Part shown: in pieces, positions 24,913 to 33,143 of the stretch
Numbering within the stretch: the stretch's first letter is position 1
Layout: each line of letters opens with the position of its first letter
Origin: Xanthobacteraceae bacterium
GTDB taxonomy: Bacteria; Pseudomonadota; Alphaproteobacteria; Rhizobiales; Xanthobacteraceae
DNA length: 43,409 nt
Direction: 5' to 3'
NCBI GenBank assembly: GCA_019746355.1
Contig: JAIESC010000117.1
Span: 1-43,409 of the forward strand
Translations under genes and position numbers: made by a program
Notes under the pieces: generated by a model
Database searches by the model: none
Told to the model about the DNA's origin: nothing
The model's input: only the letters and a program-made list of their open reading frames with translations

Positions 24913-25554
24913 ATGACCACCGATCAACTGATTAGCTTGCTCGTGGCAGATCTCAAGCCGGTCGATCGCGGACGTATCTCGCGAGCGCTGATCATCGCGA
25001 TGGTGGCAGGCGCGGTGGCAGCGTTCGGCACGATGTTTCTGCTCCTCGGCCCACGCCCGGAAATATTTGCTGGTGAGAACTCTGGATTTCTAGTCACAAA
25101 GCTGCTGTTCACGTCGGGTGTAGTCGCCACGGCCGCGGTATTCTTGCCCCGATTGGCTCGTCCTGGCGCGGACGAACGCGGCGTTCTCGTGCTCGTTTTC
25201 TTTCCGTTCATTGTGATGGCGGCAATCGCTTCGGCAGCGCTCGTGTCGGCCCATTGGTCGACATGGGGCAATATGGTCATCGGAAAAACTTGGCTGACAT
25301 GCCTTTTCTCCGTACCGTTTCTTGCAATCGCTCCTTTCGGGGCCGTCGTGTTGGCACTGCGCATCGGAGCACCAACGGCTCGCGCAGATGCGGGGGCAAT
25401 TGCCGGCCTTGTCGCCGGCGGCTGGGGCGCCATGGCTTGCTCGCTCCCGTGCCTGGATGATTCCTTGCCCTCCATAGCAGTCTGGTACGGGCTCACGATC
25501 GGAATGTGCGCGACATTGGGCGCAAAGCTCGGGCCCAGCCTCCTGCGGTGGTGA
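24913..25554 (+). CDS. NrsF family anti-sigma factor (DUF1109)
   Basis: 213 residues with six hydrophobic segments. TTDQLISLLVADLKPVDRGRI at the N-terminus, WLTCLFSVPFLAIAP, and AMACSLPCLDDSLPSIAVWYGLTI match DUF1109/NrsF, the membrane anti-sigma of ECF sigma factor SigF in Caulobacter, where two conserved cysteines sense metals or oxidants; Cys residues occur at the matching places. No ECF sigma gene is adjacent: the upstream gene is the protease, 47 bases away. The ATG overlaps a TGA (ATGA), a trace of translational coupling that may have been to a now-lost sigma gene. Confidence 0.8.
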   Translation: MTTDQLISLLVADLKPVDRGRISRALIIAMVAGAVAAFGTMFLLLGPRPEIFAGENSGFLVTKLLFTSGVVATAAVFLPRLARPGADERGVLVLVFFPFIVMAAIASAALVSAHWSTWGNMVIGKTWLTCLFSVPFLAIAPFGAVVLALRIGAPTARADAGAIAGLVAGGWGAMACSLPCLDDSLPSIAVWYGLTIGMCATLGAKLGPSLLRW

Positions 25555-25570
25555 GCCACTCTTGTATGCC

Positions 25571-26186
25571 TTAGCGCGGCCGGGCACTTCCCTCGTACAT
25601 GAAGGTCATGGGTTTCGGCCCGCGCATATAGCCCGTTTCAAGCCTCTCGATTCGAAAGCCGCCATTCTCGACCAGCTCGCTGATTGCGCGGTTCAAGTGA
25701 CACCCGCCGCCAATTCGGCGCCAAACTGGCGTTTGAGGCGATCCTGCCATCGACGCACGCGGACGTCCGATGAACGTCCGTGTTCGACAACAGTAGACGG
25801 CCCCCAGGCTTCAGGATGCGCCGCATCTCGCCAAGCGCACGCTGCACGTCTGGGATACTGCACATCGTCCACGTGGACACGACAGTATCAACGCTTCTAT
25901 TGTAGAGTGGCATGGCCTCGGCACTATTCTCGATCAGTTCGAGGGGAATAGAGGTTCGTCGGGCGGCCTCGCGCGCCATTGCGAGTAGCTTCGGCGACGG
26001 ATCGAGGCCGATGACCTGCTCCACCGCCGTGCCGTAGTACGGCAGATTGAGGCCCGATCCGATTCCGATCTCAAGCACGCGCCCCTGCGCGGCCGGAACG
26101 ACGCGCGCCCGATAGGCAGCGAGGTTTCGCTGGCGCATTGAAAGGTGGATCAGGAGCGGCAGGACATGATCCTGATATAGGCCCAT
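25571..26186 (-). pseudogene. Class I SAM-dependent methyltransferase, two frameshifts
   Basis: The intact N-terminal part has the SAM motif GRVLEIGIGSGLNLPYY, IGLDPSPKLLAMA and MRRILKPGGRLL. Near 25787-25792 the frame shifts: the next frame reads VEHGRSSDVRVRRWQDRL. Near 25729-25735 it shifts again to PVWRRIGGGCHLNRAI, followed by ISELVENGGFRIERL and GPKPMTFMYEG, ending at the TAA at 25571-25573. All segments match one methyltransferase of about 205 residues, so one broken gene is far likelier than a short 180-residue one. ATG 26186 is 24 bases after ccdA. Confidence 0.8.
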
Positions 26187-26210
26187 CACCAACTCGCTTA
26201 ATGTCTCGTG

Positions 26211-26948
26211 TCATCCGATTGTTGAAAGCATCGGGAAAGTATCGAGCAGCCAGAACGAAAAGGTCGATAGATGGCCGGTGATCATGGCGCCGCCCATGAT
26301 GATCATGACGACCCCGGCCGCTGCCTGCAGGCTTCGCCCTACGCGGCCGATGGCTGAAAATCTTACCATCAGCCGGTCCGTGAATGCTGCCGCCAGTACG
26401 AACGGGAGGCCGAGCCCGAGTGAGTACATTGAAAGCAAGGCCACTCCGCTTGCCACGGTGGCGGCCCCGGCGCTGACGGTAAGAATCGCGCCGAGTATCG
26501 GTCCTATGCAGGGCGTCCAGCCGAACCCGAACGCCAACCCGAACACGTATGCAGCCGCCGGACGACCGCCCGACAAGTAAATGTGGAAGCGATGGTCGCG
26601 CTGGAGCCAAGCAGGCCGAAGCAAGCCGAGAGTGAGCAAGCCGAATGCAATGACGATTGCGCCGCCAACGAGGTTCAGCTCGTGGCGATACGAGAGCAAC
26701 ACCTGGCCGAGCGCGGTTGCGCTTGCCCCGAGCAGCACGAAGATCGTCGAAAAGCCGAGGACAAAGCAGATGCTCAGTGCCACCGTCTGCAGCCGCAGCG
26801 CCAAGGTGCCTGCTGAGCGCCCGGCAATCGAATGCCCAGCAACGTATGACACGTAGCCCGGCACCAACGGCAGAACGCACGGGGACAGGAAAGAAATGAC
26901 CCCGGCAGCGAACGCAACGGCTATGCTGATGTTCGATATCTCGATCAT
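26211..26948 (-). CDS. ccdA: Cytochrome c biogenesis / thiol-reductant transporter CcdA
   Basis: 245 residues, six TM helices. The redox-active Cys pair is in LSPCVLPLVPGYVS (TM1) and GWTPCIGPILGAIL (TM4), the standard CcdA motif. It passes electrons from cytosolic thioredoxin to periplasmic thioredoxin-like proteins; the TlpA, DsbE and DsbA-like genes of the same array are obvious partners. It is followed by the broken methyltransferase and lies 31 bases after the DsbA-like gene. Confidence 0.92.
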   Translation of the reverse strand: MIEISNISIAVAFAAGVISFLSPCVLPLVPGYVSYVAGHSIAGRSAGTLALRLQTVALSICFVLGFSTIFVLLGASATALGQVLLSYRHELNLVGGAIVIAFGLLTLGLLRPAWLQRDHRFHIYLSGGRPAAAYVFGLAFGFGWTPCIGPILGAILTVSAGAATVASGVALLSMYSLGLGLPFVLAAAFTDRLMVRFSAIGRVGRSLQAAAGVVMIIMGGAMITGHLSTFSFWLLDTFPMLSTIG

Positions 26949-26979
26949 TGCACGAGGTGTAAGTTCAGTGTGATTTCCC

Positions 26980-27774
26980 TCATTGTTTGCCCCGCGCCTG
27001 CTGAATGAGGGATTGCAAGGTCTTCAAGTCGACCGCGCCGCGAACTATCTGGCCTCCAATCACGAAACCAGGCGTTCCATTGATGCGGAGCGCCTGTGCG
27101 AGGGCGAGGTTTCTTTCGATCATCGCCTCGAGAGCGGGATCGTTCATGTCCGACTTCATGCGATCGACGTCCACGCCGATCTTGGCGGCGATCTTCAACA
27201 CCTTGGCCTCGTCGGCCACGCCGCGCTCCAGCATCAGCTCCTTATGGAAGGCCAGGTAGTTGCCTTGCCGATAGACTGCGAGCGCCGCCTTGGCGGAAAA
27301 CGTCGAATTCGGCCCGAGAATCGGAAACTCCTTGTAGACGACGCGAAGCTGCGGATCGGCTTTCTCCGCTTCCTGCATGATCGGAGTCACCTGTCGACAA
27401 TAGGGACAGTTGTAGTCGAAGAACTCGACGAGAGTTACGTTGCCATTGGGATTGCCGCCGACGGGGCTGTCTTTGTCGCGAAATATTTCGTCGGCGCGCG
27501 CCTTGAGCACCGCGGTGGCCTCGCTCTCCTCGGCCGCGCGTTGACGCTGTTCAAAGCGCCGGGCTGCCTCCATGATGATTTCAGGGCTGTTGAGAATATA
27601 GTCGCGCACGCGCTCCTCGAATTCGTCCTTGGGCAATGCAGCGGACACGTCAGGTGCTGATCGCCCCAGCCGAAACGCCGGATCAAACGCGAACCATGCG
27701 CCCGCGGCCGCGACCACAAGGAGTGGTATGAGTAGCCATCCGAGTAGCTTTCGAGATGTTTGTTGGTCGCCCAT
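26980..27774 (-). CDS. DsbA family thiol-disulfide oxidoreductase
   Basis: 264 residues. Membrane anchor near residues 10-28 (KLLGWLLIPLLVVAAAGAWFAF), then a helical region, then a DsbA-type thioredoxin domain with active site FFDYNCPYCRQVTP and cis-Pro in NGTPGFVIGG. It resembles the periplasmic DsbA/ScsC/Com1 group. GGAG upstream of ATG 27774 supports this start; the frame is open further upstream without support. In this array it probably handles thiols of copper or cytochrome c proteins together with CcdA. Confidence 0.87.
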   Translation of the reverse strand: MGDQQTSRKLLGWLLIPLLVVAAAGAWFAFDPAFRLGRSAPDVSAALPKDEFEERVRDYILNSPEIIMEAARRFEQRQRAAEESEATAVLKARADEIFRDKDSPVGGNPNGNVTLVEFFDYNCPYCRQVTPIMQEAEKADPQLRVVYKEFPILGPNSTFSAKAALAVYRQGNYLAFHKELMLERGVADEAKVLKIAAKIGVDVDRMKSDMNDPALEAMIERNLALAQALRINGTPGFVIGGQIVRGAVDLKTLQSLIQQARGKQ

Positions 27775-27809
27775 CAGCGAATCTCCGGTCCGATGCTCGG
27801 CATTTCGCG

Positions 27810-28712
27810 CTACTTGGCGCCGAGCGGTGCCCAGCGCTCGCCGCCATCTTGACTCGCAATGACACCTTGAACTCGTGTCCGAGAGTTGTGGGTCACGGCA
27901 TAGAGGCGCGTCGGATCGCGCGGATCGGCAGCAAGATGCAGGATGTATTCGTCGCCAAAGCCCTTTCCCAACGCTTGCCAAGCGACGTTCCTCTCGGAAG
28001 TCCGCACAAGACCTGTCCCGATCATGAAAGCGTAGACCGTGCCGTCACGAGTCACGTGCACCATCGTCGTCGGTCGATCCGATAGGGCTTTCCAGGTTCG
28101 ACCGCCGTCCATGCTTTGCTGCAAACCGCTCTGGGTTGCAGCGTAGAGCGTGTTGATCTCGATACTTGAGGCGGCGAGCGCAATAATGTCGGCGGGCGCC
28201 GGGCCCACCAGTTGCCATGTTTTTCCGCCATCGGTGCTGCGTTGGAGCGATTGATAGACTCCGTAAAGCACGCGCGGATCGGCCTTGCTCACATCCATCT
28301 GGTGGAAATCGACCGGGCCGCCAATACCATCCGACAGCTTTGTCCAAGTACGACCTCCATCCCTCGACACGATGAAGCCGAGATTGCCGCCGCCGATCGG
28401 ATGGCCACTGGCAAACAGGACGGTCGCGTCGGTTGGGTGGGCTGTGAATCCCATGTAGTCGCGGACCTCGGAAATGCGCTGTGCGCGACCATCGATTCCC
28501 ATGACATAGAGTCCGTGATGGGTGGCGAGATACACGCGCGAAGAATCAGCGGAATCGACGGCAATGCCGTGGTAGTGCGTGTCCTTGGATAGCGCCGCGA
28601 TCGTCATGGTGCCTTGCGAGAAGGCGCCGCTGACATAAAGCCCGCCGCTTCCGCCAGCTGCGGCAACAGCGAGAAGACCAAGCAGGCCGCGCCTTGTTAG
28701 CATTGTCTTCAT
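27810..28712 (-). CDS. F510_1955 family glycosylhydrolase-like beta-propeller protein
   Basis: 300 residues. Tat-like/hydrophobic signal (MLTRRGLLGLLAVAAAGGSGGLY), then BNR/Asp-box repeats, each S-x-D-G-G-x-T-W: SRDGGRTWTKL, STDGGKTWQLV, SMDGGRTWKAL, SQDGGERWAPL, predicting a six- or seven-bladed propeller. HGIAVDSADSSRVYLATHHGLY near the start matches F510_1955, a family often near copper and cytochrome genes. Glycosidase activity is not shown. GAGGAGG before ATG 28712; its start overlaps the previous gene's stop (ATGA). Confidence 0.82.
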   Translation of the reverse strand: MKTMLTRRGLLGLLAVAAAGGSGGLYVSGAFSQGTMTIAALSKDTHYHGIAVDSADSSRVYLATHHGLYVMGIDGRAQRISEVRDYMGFTAHPTDATVLFASGHPIGGGNLGFIVSRDGGRTWTKLSDGIGGPVDFHQMDVSKADPRVLYGVYQSLQRSTDGGKTWQLVGPAPADIIALAASSIEINTLYAATQSGLQQSMDGGRTWKALSDRPTTMVHVTRDGTVYAFMIGTGLVRTSERNVAWQALGKGFGDEYILHLAADPRDPTRLYAVTHNSRTRVQGVIASQDGGERWAPLGAK

Positions 28713-29212
28713 GATGCCTCCTCGACTGGCTTGAATTGGCCCACGCGACGCGGCCGCGCCCACCAGAACGCAGCGATGGGAATGACAAACCATTGCAGGA
28801 GCGGCGAGAGGCCGGTCCCGAGTCCCGGCAACGTCGGCATCAGGCTGGAATAGGCCCAACTGTTACGGACTTCCGTGTTGTGCCACTCGCTGAAAATCGT
28901 GTACGCGATACCGACGAGGACGGCGGGCGCGATAACCGTGATGTAGCGTTCATCCGGCCAGCGTCGATTGCCAAATACCAATAACGCACCCAACAGCGAG
29001 GCGCCCGTGATCATCACGTCGCCGCCAGTGCAATGAAGGACGGCGAATGCGACCTTGCCCGGCGGGTCCTCGTACCAGATCGTGTAAAGCGGTAGTTGCG
29101 CGACCTCCCAGGCTAAGTGCGCTGGAATCGCGAACACGAAATATCTGCGCAGCGCAACGAGCCACAAGGCATCGCCATTCGCAGGACTTAGGCGTGATCG
29201 AAGGCCGCTCAT
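28709..29212 (-). CDS. Membrane protein of unknown function
   Basis: 167 residues with about four hydrophobic helices (RYFVFAIPAHLAWEVAQLPL, GDVMITGASLLGALLVFG, YITVIAPAVLVGIAYTIFSEW, LLQWFVIPIAAFWWA). I do not recognise the family. Its start overlaps the stop of ctaG and its stop overlaps the start of the propeller gene, both as ATGA, so all three are translationally coupled. Several His and Trp residues lie at membrane borders; a role in copper or cytochrome handling is only inference from position. Confidence 0.75.
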   Translation of the reverse strand: MSGLRSRLSPANGDALWLVALRRYFVFAIPAHLAWEVAQLPLYTIWYEDPPGKVAFAVLHCTGGDVMITGASLLGALLVFGNRRWPDERYITVIAPAVLVGIAYTIFSEWHNTEVRNSWAYSSLMPTLPGLGTGLSPLLQWFVIPIAAFWWARPRRVGQFKPVEEAS

Positions 29213-29840
29213 CGTTCAACAGCTCCGACGGCGCCGATCGATCTGGCGGCTGACTTATGCGCCCGGAGATACTCTTCGAGCGCCGGGCGCCCCTTGCTAA
29301 AGAACGTGTAAGAGAGGGTGATGGCCGTCACGTCTTTCCCGTCGTCGTCCTCAGCAATCGCCGGATCGACGAAGAACGACACCGGAAACTCCTTGCTTTC
29401 GCCCGGAAGCAAGAGCTGCTCGGTGAAACAGACGCATTGGATCTTGTTGAAGTATTTTCCGACCTGGAGCGGCGTTACGTTGAAGGTCGCCGTGCCGAGG
29501 AGTGGCTCATCGCCGATATTGGTTGCGGTGAGCGCCACCAGCCGCTCTTCGCCGAGGCGCACTTCGACCGGCTTGGGTGCCGCGAAATTCCACGCAAGGC
29601 CTGGTGAGACGTTGGCGTCGAAGCGCACGGTCACGATCTTGGAGCCGATAGCGCCGGTGCAGATGCGGCGACCTGCGTCGTGCCTGCGAAGCCAGTCACC
29701 TGGCAGAACAGCCGATAGAGCGGAACTGCGGCAAAGCTCAGCGCCACCATCATCGCGACAGTCACGAGCGAGGCGGCAACGACGGTGATATTGCGGCGTC
29801 GTAGATTCGCGGCCCACCGGGTCGTGCGCAGGTCGTGCAT
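29209..29840 (-). pseudogene. ctaG: Cytochrome c oxidase assembly protein CtaG/Cox11, frameshifted
   Basis: The first frame (from ATG 29840) gives the N-terminal TM and VPLYRLFCQVTGFAGTTQVAASAP. The second continues with GAIGSKIVTVRFDANVSPGLAW and the copper motif CVCFTEQLLLPGESKEFPVSFFVDP to 29209. The two halves join as one CtaG of normal size if one base is restored near 29650-29660. CtaG delivers copper to Cu-B of haem-copper oxidases. No oxidase subunit is in the window. Whether the shift is a mutation or a sequencing error cannot be told. Start overlap with neighbours is intact (ATGA at its end). Confidence 0.8.
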
Positions 29841-29842
29841 GG

Positions 29843-30535
29843 CTAGAATCCCAATCTTTTCTTGATCCTGTCCCACGCGCTCGGCTGCTCGTGGCCGTGC
29901 GGCTTTTGAGCGTCGTTGACGAGTGCGTTGATGAACACGACGAGATTGGTCGGCTCGAAGCGCAATCCGTGGAAATTTGCCCGCCAGCGACCCTCCCTGT
30001 CGATAACGTGCGTCACGATACCGTGGACCTGATAGCCGTCCTCCTGCTTCATGAACTTGTGGCCGAACTGCTCAGCAAGCTTGCGGGTCGCGTCTTCCGG
30101 TTGACCGGCGCGCGTTGTGAGAAAAGCCCAATTGGCGGGATCAAGCCGATGCTGCTCGCCGTAGGCGCGGAGCACGTCGGCCGCGTCGTTCTTCGGATCG
30201 GTCGTGATGGTCACGAGCTGGACTTGCGCCTTCATCGGCGTCTGATTGATCATCGACTGGATTTCGGCGATCCGATCGGCGTGCAGCGGGCACACGTCTG
30301 GGCAGTCGGCGTAGATGAAGTGCAGGACCACGACCTTGCCGCGCAGGTCGGAGAGCTGAACGGGCTTGCCGTCGGCGTCCTGCAGCGCAAAGTCGGGAGC
30401 CACCTTGTCGACCGATTGGAAATACTTCTCTTTGTCGCCGAGAAGCGTTTCCAGGTCCTTGAGCGAGTGCGCCCACGCCCCGGCCGACAGCGAAACCAGC
30501 AGCAGTGTGAGCGCCCAACGTCTTACGTAAGCCAT
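29843..30535 (-). CDS. SCO1/SenC family copper chaperone
   Basis: 230 residues. Signal peptide (YVRRWALTLLLVSLSAGAWAH), then a thioredoxin-like SCO domain with the copper motif CPDVCPLH and the distal His in GIVTHVIDREG. SCO proteins deliver Cu to the Cu-A site of cytochrome oxidase or act as thiol reductants. AAGGA precedes ATG 30535. It sits 2 bases before ctaG, the classical sco-ctaG pairing of oxidase-assembly genes. The TlpA genes in this window are its likely reductants. Confidence 0.9.
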   Translation of the reverse strand: MAYVRRWALTLLLVSLSAGAWAHSLKDLETLLGDKEKYFQSVDKVAPDFALQDADGKPVQLSDLRGKVVVLHFIYADCPDVCPLHADRIAEIQSMINQTPMKAQVQLVTITTDPKNDAADVLRAYGEQHRLDPANWAFLTTRAGQPEDATRKLAEQFGHKFMKQEDGYQVHGIVTHVIDREGRWRANFHGLRFEPTNLVVFINALVNDAQKPHGHEQPSAWDRIKKRLGF

Positions 30536-30555
30536 TTCGCTTCCTTGTCTCCCAA

Positions 30556-30750
30556 TCAGCGCTTTTCGCTGGGCGCCGACGGGGCCTTCCGCCACTGATC
30601 GTTCGGTTGCCGGGAATCGTCGCCCATCATCTGGCCGCAGTGCTCCATCATCCCGTGGTCACCACTGTCATGGGCGAAAAGCGCGGGAGCAGCGGCAAGG
30701 CTTGCGACGAGCGCGGAAGCGATGAGCAGAACTTTCGGTTGCTTACGCAT
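30556..30750 (-). CDS. Small exported Met/His-containing peptide
   Basis: 64 residues. Signal peptide MRKQPKVLLIASALVASLAAAPALFA, mature part HDSGDHGMMEHCGQMMGDDS, rich in His, Met, Asp and one Cys, then a basic tail. The HxxxxHxMMxHCxxMM run is a plausible Cu(I) site. It is not a family I can name. GGGGAG upstream of ATG 30750 and an 8-base overlap with the preceding gene support translation. Confidence 0.7.
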   Translation of the reverse strand: MRKQPKVLLIASALVASLAAAPALFAHDSGDHGMMEHCGQMMGDDSRQPNDQWRKAPSAPSEKR

Positions 30751-31255
30751 GACTGTCTCCCCTTTCTCGATTTGGTTGCAGATCGATCGTCTGTTCGGAT
30801 TTGGTTTCGTTCGTTGAGCTTTGGCAGCAGGCCGCGGCGGCAACGGGGGGATTGGATTCGAGGAGTTGGGGCGGCGCTGCTGCTCCGATTGAATCAGGCG
30901 CGTGGGTCAATGAGTTCGTTCCCGTCCGTGACTTGTCGGTCGCCGAGACCGCAAGCGTCGTAGGCGGGCTTGCTGTTTCGGCGACATCGCGGATTGGAGC
31001 GGAATTTTTCTCGCCTGAACGACACATCATGCAGACGCCGAAGGCGCACATGATCAAGCAGGGCAGCGTACTGATAAGAATCGGCGCGAGACCGGCGGCG
31101 ACGAGCCAGCTCCAGTTGAGCGCAAGACCCGCAACGATCGCGATTGCGGCGAGGGTCAGCAACACGCGCGGGCGCCATAAGTAGTAGCGTGCGGCATGGA
31201 GCACGTCGCGGGTCAGCGAGGAGTCATGGCGCTGGGTTGTCGTAGGTGTGGTCAT
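30743..31255 (-). CDS. Cys/Met-rich two-TM membrane protein
   Basis: 170 residues. Two TM helices (LLTLAAIAIVAGLALNW and LVAAGLAPILISTLPCLIMC); the second runs into CLIMCAFGVCMMCRSGEK, a C-x3-C-x4-C-x2-C cluster with Met that looks like a metal site at the membrane face. A disordered Ser/Thr/Ala tail with ACCQSS follows. Start ATG 31255 overlaps the TlpA stop (ATGA). I do not recognise the family; similar short proteins occur in copper islands. Confidence 0.65.
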   Translation of the reverse strand: MTTPTTTQRHDSSLTRDVLHAARYYLWRPRVLLTLAAIAIVAGLALNWSWLVAAGLAPILISTLPCLIMCAFGVCMMCRSGEKNSAPIRDVAETASPPTTLAVSATDKSRTGTNSLTHAPDSIGAAAPPQLLESNPPVAAAACCQSSTNETKSEQTIDLQPNRERGDSHA

Positions 31256-31902
31256 GCGGTTCCTCCTGGTCGGGCTGATGGGCCTGCAATTGGAGCGGTC
31301 CTGCCGTCGGCGCACCCCAAGCGATTCGTTGGTGCAGCGGAGCCGGTCTGCTGTGCGATGACGCGTTTCAGGAACTGGACGATGTCAGGCTCGTCCCACT
31401 CGGCGGGTCCGACGAGGCGCCCGAGCTCGCGGCCGGTGCGGTCGATGAGCAGCGTCGCCGGCACGCCAACGGTGGCAAGTTCGCGCGTCGCTCTGCCGGA
31501 ACTGTCAATGTAGATCGCCAGATTGCGGATCCCGACATCCGCGTAAAACTTGCGAACCACCTCGAGTCCGGTGCGGTCGATGGAGAGCGCAACGACTTCG
31601 AAATCTGCACCCCCCAACAGTCTCTGCAATCGGTCGAGCGATGGCATCTCGCGGCGGCACGGGCCGCACCATGTCGCCCAGATGTTGAGCAGCACGACCT
31701 TGCCCCGGAACTCGGCAAGGCTCCGCGGCCGTCCTTGACCGTCCTCGAATGCAATCGAGGCAATCGGCTTCGGCGCTTCATGCAGAATGAAGTTCTTGGG
31801 CATTGGCTGCGCCGATGCGATTGCCATTCCCGCAAGGAACAGTCCTGCTGCCAACAGGTACTGGCCGAAGCAACGCGCTATCAGCGTTCGGTCGAGGGTC
31901 AT
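31252..31902 (-). CDS. TlpA/ResA-like thiol-disulfide reductase
   Basis: 216 residues. Signal peptide (ending GMAIASA) then a thioredoxin domain with LLNIWATWCGPCRREMPSL and cis-Pro in GVPATLLI. The C-terminal 30 residues beyond the domain are low-complexity. It shares the WATWC-PCR-EMP block with the core TlpA at 15927-16592 but is a distinct paralogue. Start overlaps the stop of dsbE, and its stop overlaps the next start, so translation is coupled. It probably keeps Cys of copper or haem proteins reduced using CcdA electrons. Confidence 0.88.
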   Translation of the reverse strand: MTLDRTLIARCFGQYLLAAGLFLAGMAIASAQPMPKNFILHEAPKPIASIAFEDGQGRPRSLAEFRGKVVLLNIWATWCGPCRREMPSLDRLQRLLGGADFEVVALSIDRTGLEVVRKFYADVGIRNLAIYIDSSGRATRELATVGVPATLLIDRTGRELGRLVGPAEWDEPDIVQFLKRVIAQQTGSAAPTNRLGCADGRTAPIAGPSARPGGTA

Positions 31903-32480
31903 TGCTGCCGCAGCCTCCGAACGAGAGGAAGGATTGTCGCCTCAATGTCCTTGGGTGTGAGTGGCCCGATATGCTTGTGAGCGATACGGCCATCTTTCGT
32001 GACCACGAATGTTTCCGGAACCCCGTAGACACCCCAATCGATGGCGACCCGACCGTCACGGTCGGCACCTGTCCGTGCGTAAGGATCACCCAGAGTGTCG
32101 AGCCACCGCGCGGCGTGATCCGGCTGGTCCTTGTGATTGAGGCCGTGAATCGGCACGACGCCACTGGCCATCAGCTGCATGAACAGCGGATGTTCGTCGC
32201 GGCACGCGGCGCACCAGGAGGCGAAGACATTGACGAGAGAGACCTCGCCCATCAGGTCGGCTTTGGAGAGGCCAAGCGTGCGACCTTGGACGGGCGGCAG
32301 GCTGAACTGCGGCACCGGCTTTCCGATCAACGCCGACGGGATTTCACGCGGATTGTGCGTGAGAGCCCAACCCAGCAATGCCGCCAGCGCGGCGAAGATC
32401 GCCACGGGGGCCAGATAGCCCAGGTAGCGATGCCGCCTTGGCCGCGTTTCTTGTGTTGTCAGCGTCACATCAGCACTCAT
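31899..32480 (-). CDS. DsbE/CcmG-type thiol:disulfide interchange protein
   Basis: 193 residues. N-terminal anchor (YLGYLAPVAIFAALAALLGWAL), then a CcmG/DsbE thioredoxin domain with SLVNVFASWCAACRDEHPL (active site WCAAC instead of the commoner WCxPC) and GVYGVPETFVV containing the cis-Pro. CcmG reduces apocytochrome c for haem ligation. A cytochrome c gene lies upstream in the same array, but no other ccm gene is here. Both ends overlap its neighbours. Confidence 0.88.
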   Translation of the reverse strand: MSADVTLTTQETRPRRHRYLGYLAPVAIFAALAALLGWALTHNPREIPSALIGKPVPQFSLPPVQGRTLGLSKADLMGEVSLVNVFASWCAACRDEHPLFMQLMASGVVPIHGLNHKDQPDHAARWLDTLGDPYARTGADRDGRVAIDWGVYGVPETFVVTKDGRIAHKHIGPLTPKDIEATILPLVRRLRQQ

Positions 32481-32629
32481 GGTTGGTCCGATCGGCGCAG
32501 CGCGATTTTCCTGAGTAGCGCTCTGACGAGAAGAATGAGTCCGAGGACCAGGGCGAGCATGCCCGCCGCTGTCCCGGCGTACATTCCGATCTCATAGCTC
32601 CAATCAAACTCTCGCATCGTGGACGTCAT
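32477..32629 (-). CDS. Small single-TM protein, CcmD-like position
   Basis: 50 residues, too short for routine detection. TSTMREFDWSYEIGMYAGTA is followed by a TM helix AAGMLALVLGLILLVRALL and a basic end (RKIALRRSDQP). The TGA overlaps the ATG of the DsbE gene, so the two are coupled. Size, single TM and place before a CcmG/DsbE gene recall CcmD, but its N-terminus is unlike CcmD, so identity is open. Start 32629, or the internal ATG 32617. Confidence 0.55.
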   Translation of the reverse strand: MTSTMREFDWSYEIGMYAGTAAGMLALVLGLILLVRALLRKIALRRSDQP

Positions 32630-32647
32630 CGGCGTGACCTCACGCGC

Positions 32648-33094
32648 TCACTCCGTCAGGTAGACGCGGAGATCGGCATCGCTGCCGATTTCATAGATCG
32701 TGAAGGGTTCGGTCTTCTGGCCGGTCATACCCGGCGATCCGTCCGGCATGCCCGGCAAGGAAATTCCCCGAATGGCAGGGCGCTCGGTCAGGAGCTTGTC
32801 GAGCGTCTTCACCGGTACGTGTCCTTCGACGACGTACTTGTCGATTAACGTCGTGTGGCAGCCTTCGAGCTTCTCCGGAACGTTGACCCCGACCTGCCGC
32901 CGGATGAGCGAAAGATCGTGCGTGGGCACGACTTTCACCGTGAAGCCGTCGCGGCGCAGATAGTTCGCGTATTGCTCGCAGCAGCCGCATTGGGGATTCT
33001 TGTAGAGCGTCGCGGGCGGCCGCTCGGTGCTGTTGGCAGGGCTCACGGCCAGCGCCGCGACGAACGCCAAGACCGACAAGATGGATCCGAACAT
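32648..33094 (-). CDS. DUF411 periplasmic copper-binding protein (CutG-like)
   Basis: 148 residues. Signal peptide (SILSVLAFVAALAVSPANS), then LYKNPQCGCCEQYANYLRR, the DUF411 Cys cluster, and GCHTTLIDKYVVEGHVPV. DUF411 proteins are thioredoxin-like periplasmic copper chaperones; the third gene of the Rhodobacter cutFOG operon is, as I recall, of this kind. AGGAG before ATG 33094. It sits downstream of the oxidase and cytochrome in the same array. Confidence 0.87.
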   Translation of the reverse strand: MFGSILSVLAFVAALAVSPANSTERPPATLYKNPQCGCCEQYANYLRRDGFTVKVVPTHDLSLIRRQVGVNVPEKLEGCHTTLIDKYVVEGHVPVKTLDKLLTERPAIRGISLPGMPDGSPGMTGQKTEPFTIYEIGSDADLRVYLTE

Positions 33095-33143
33095 TCTGTT
33101 TCTCCTGTGTTTCGCGCGCTCCGCGGCTCGCACGGGTTGACCT

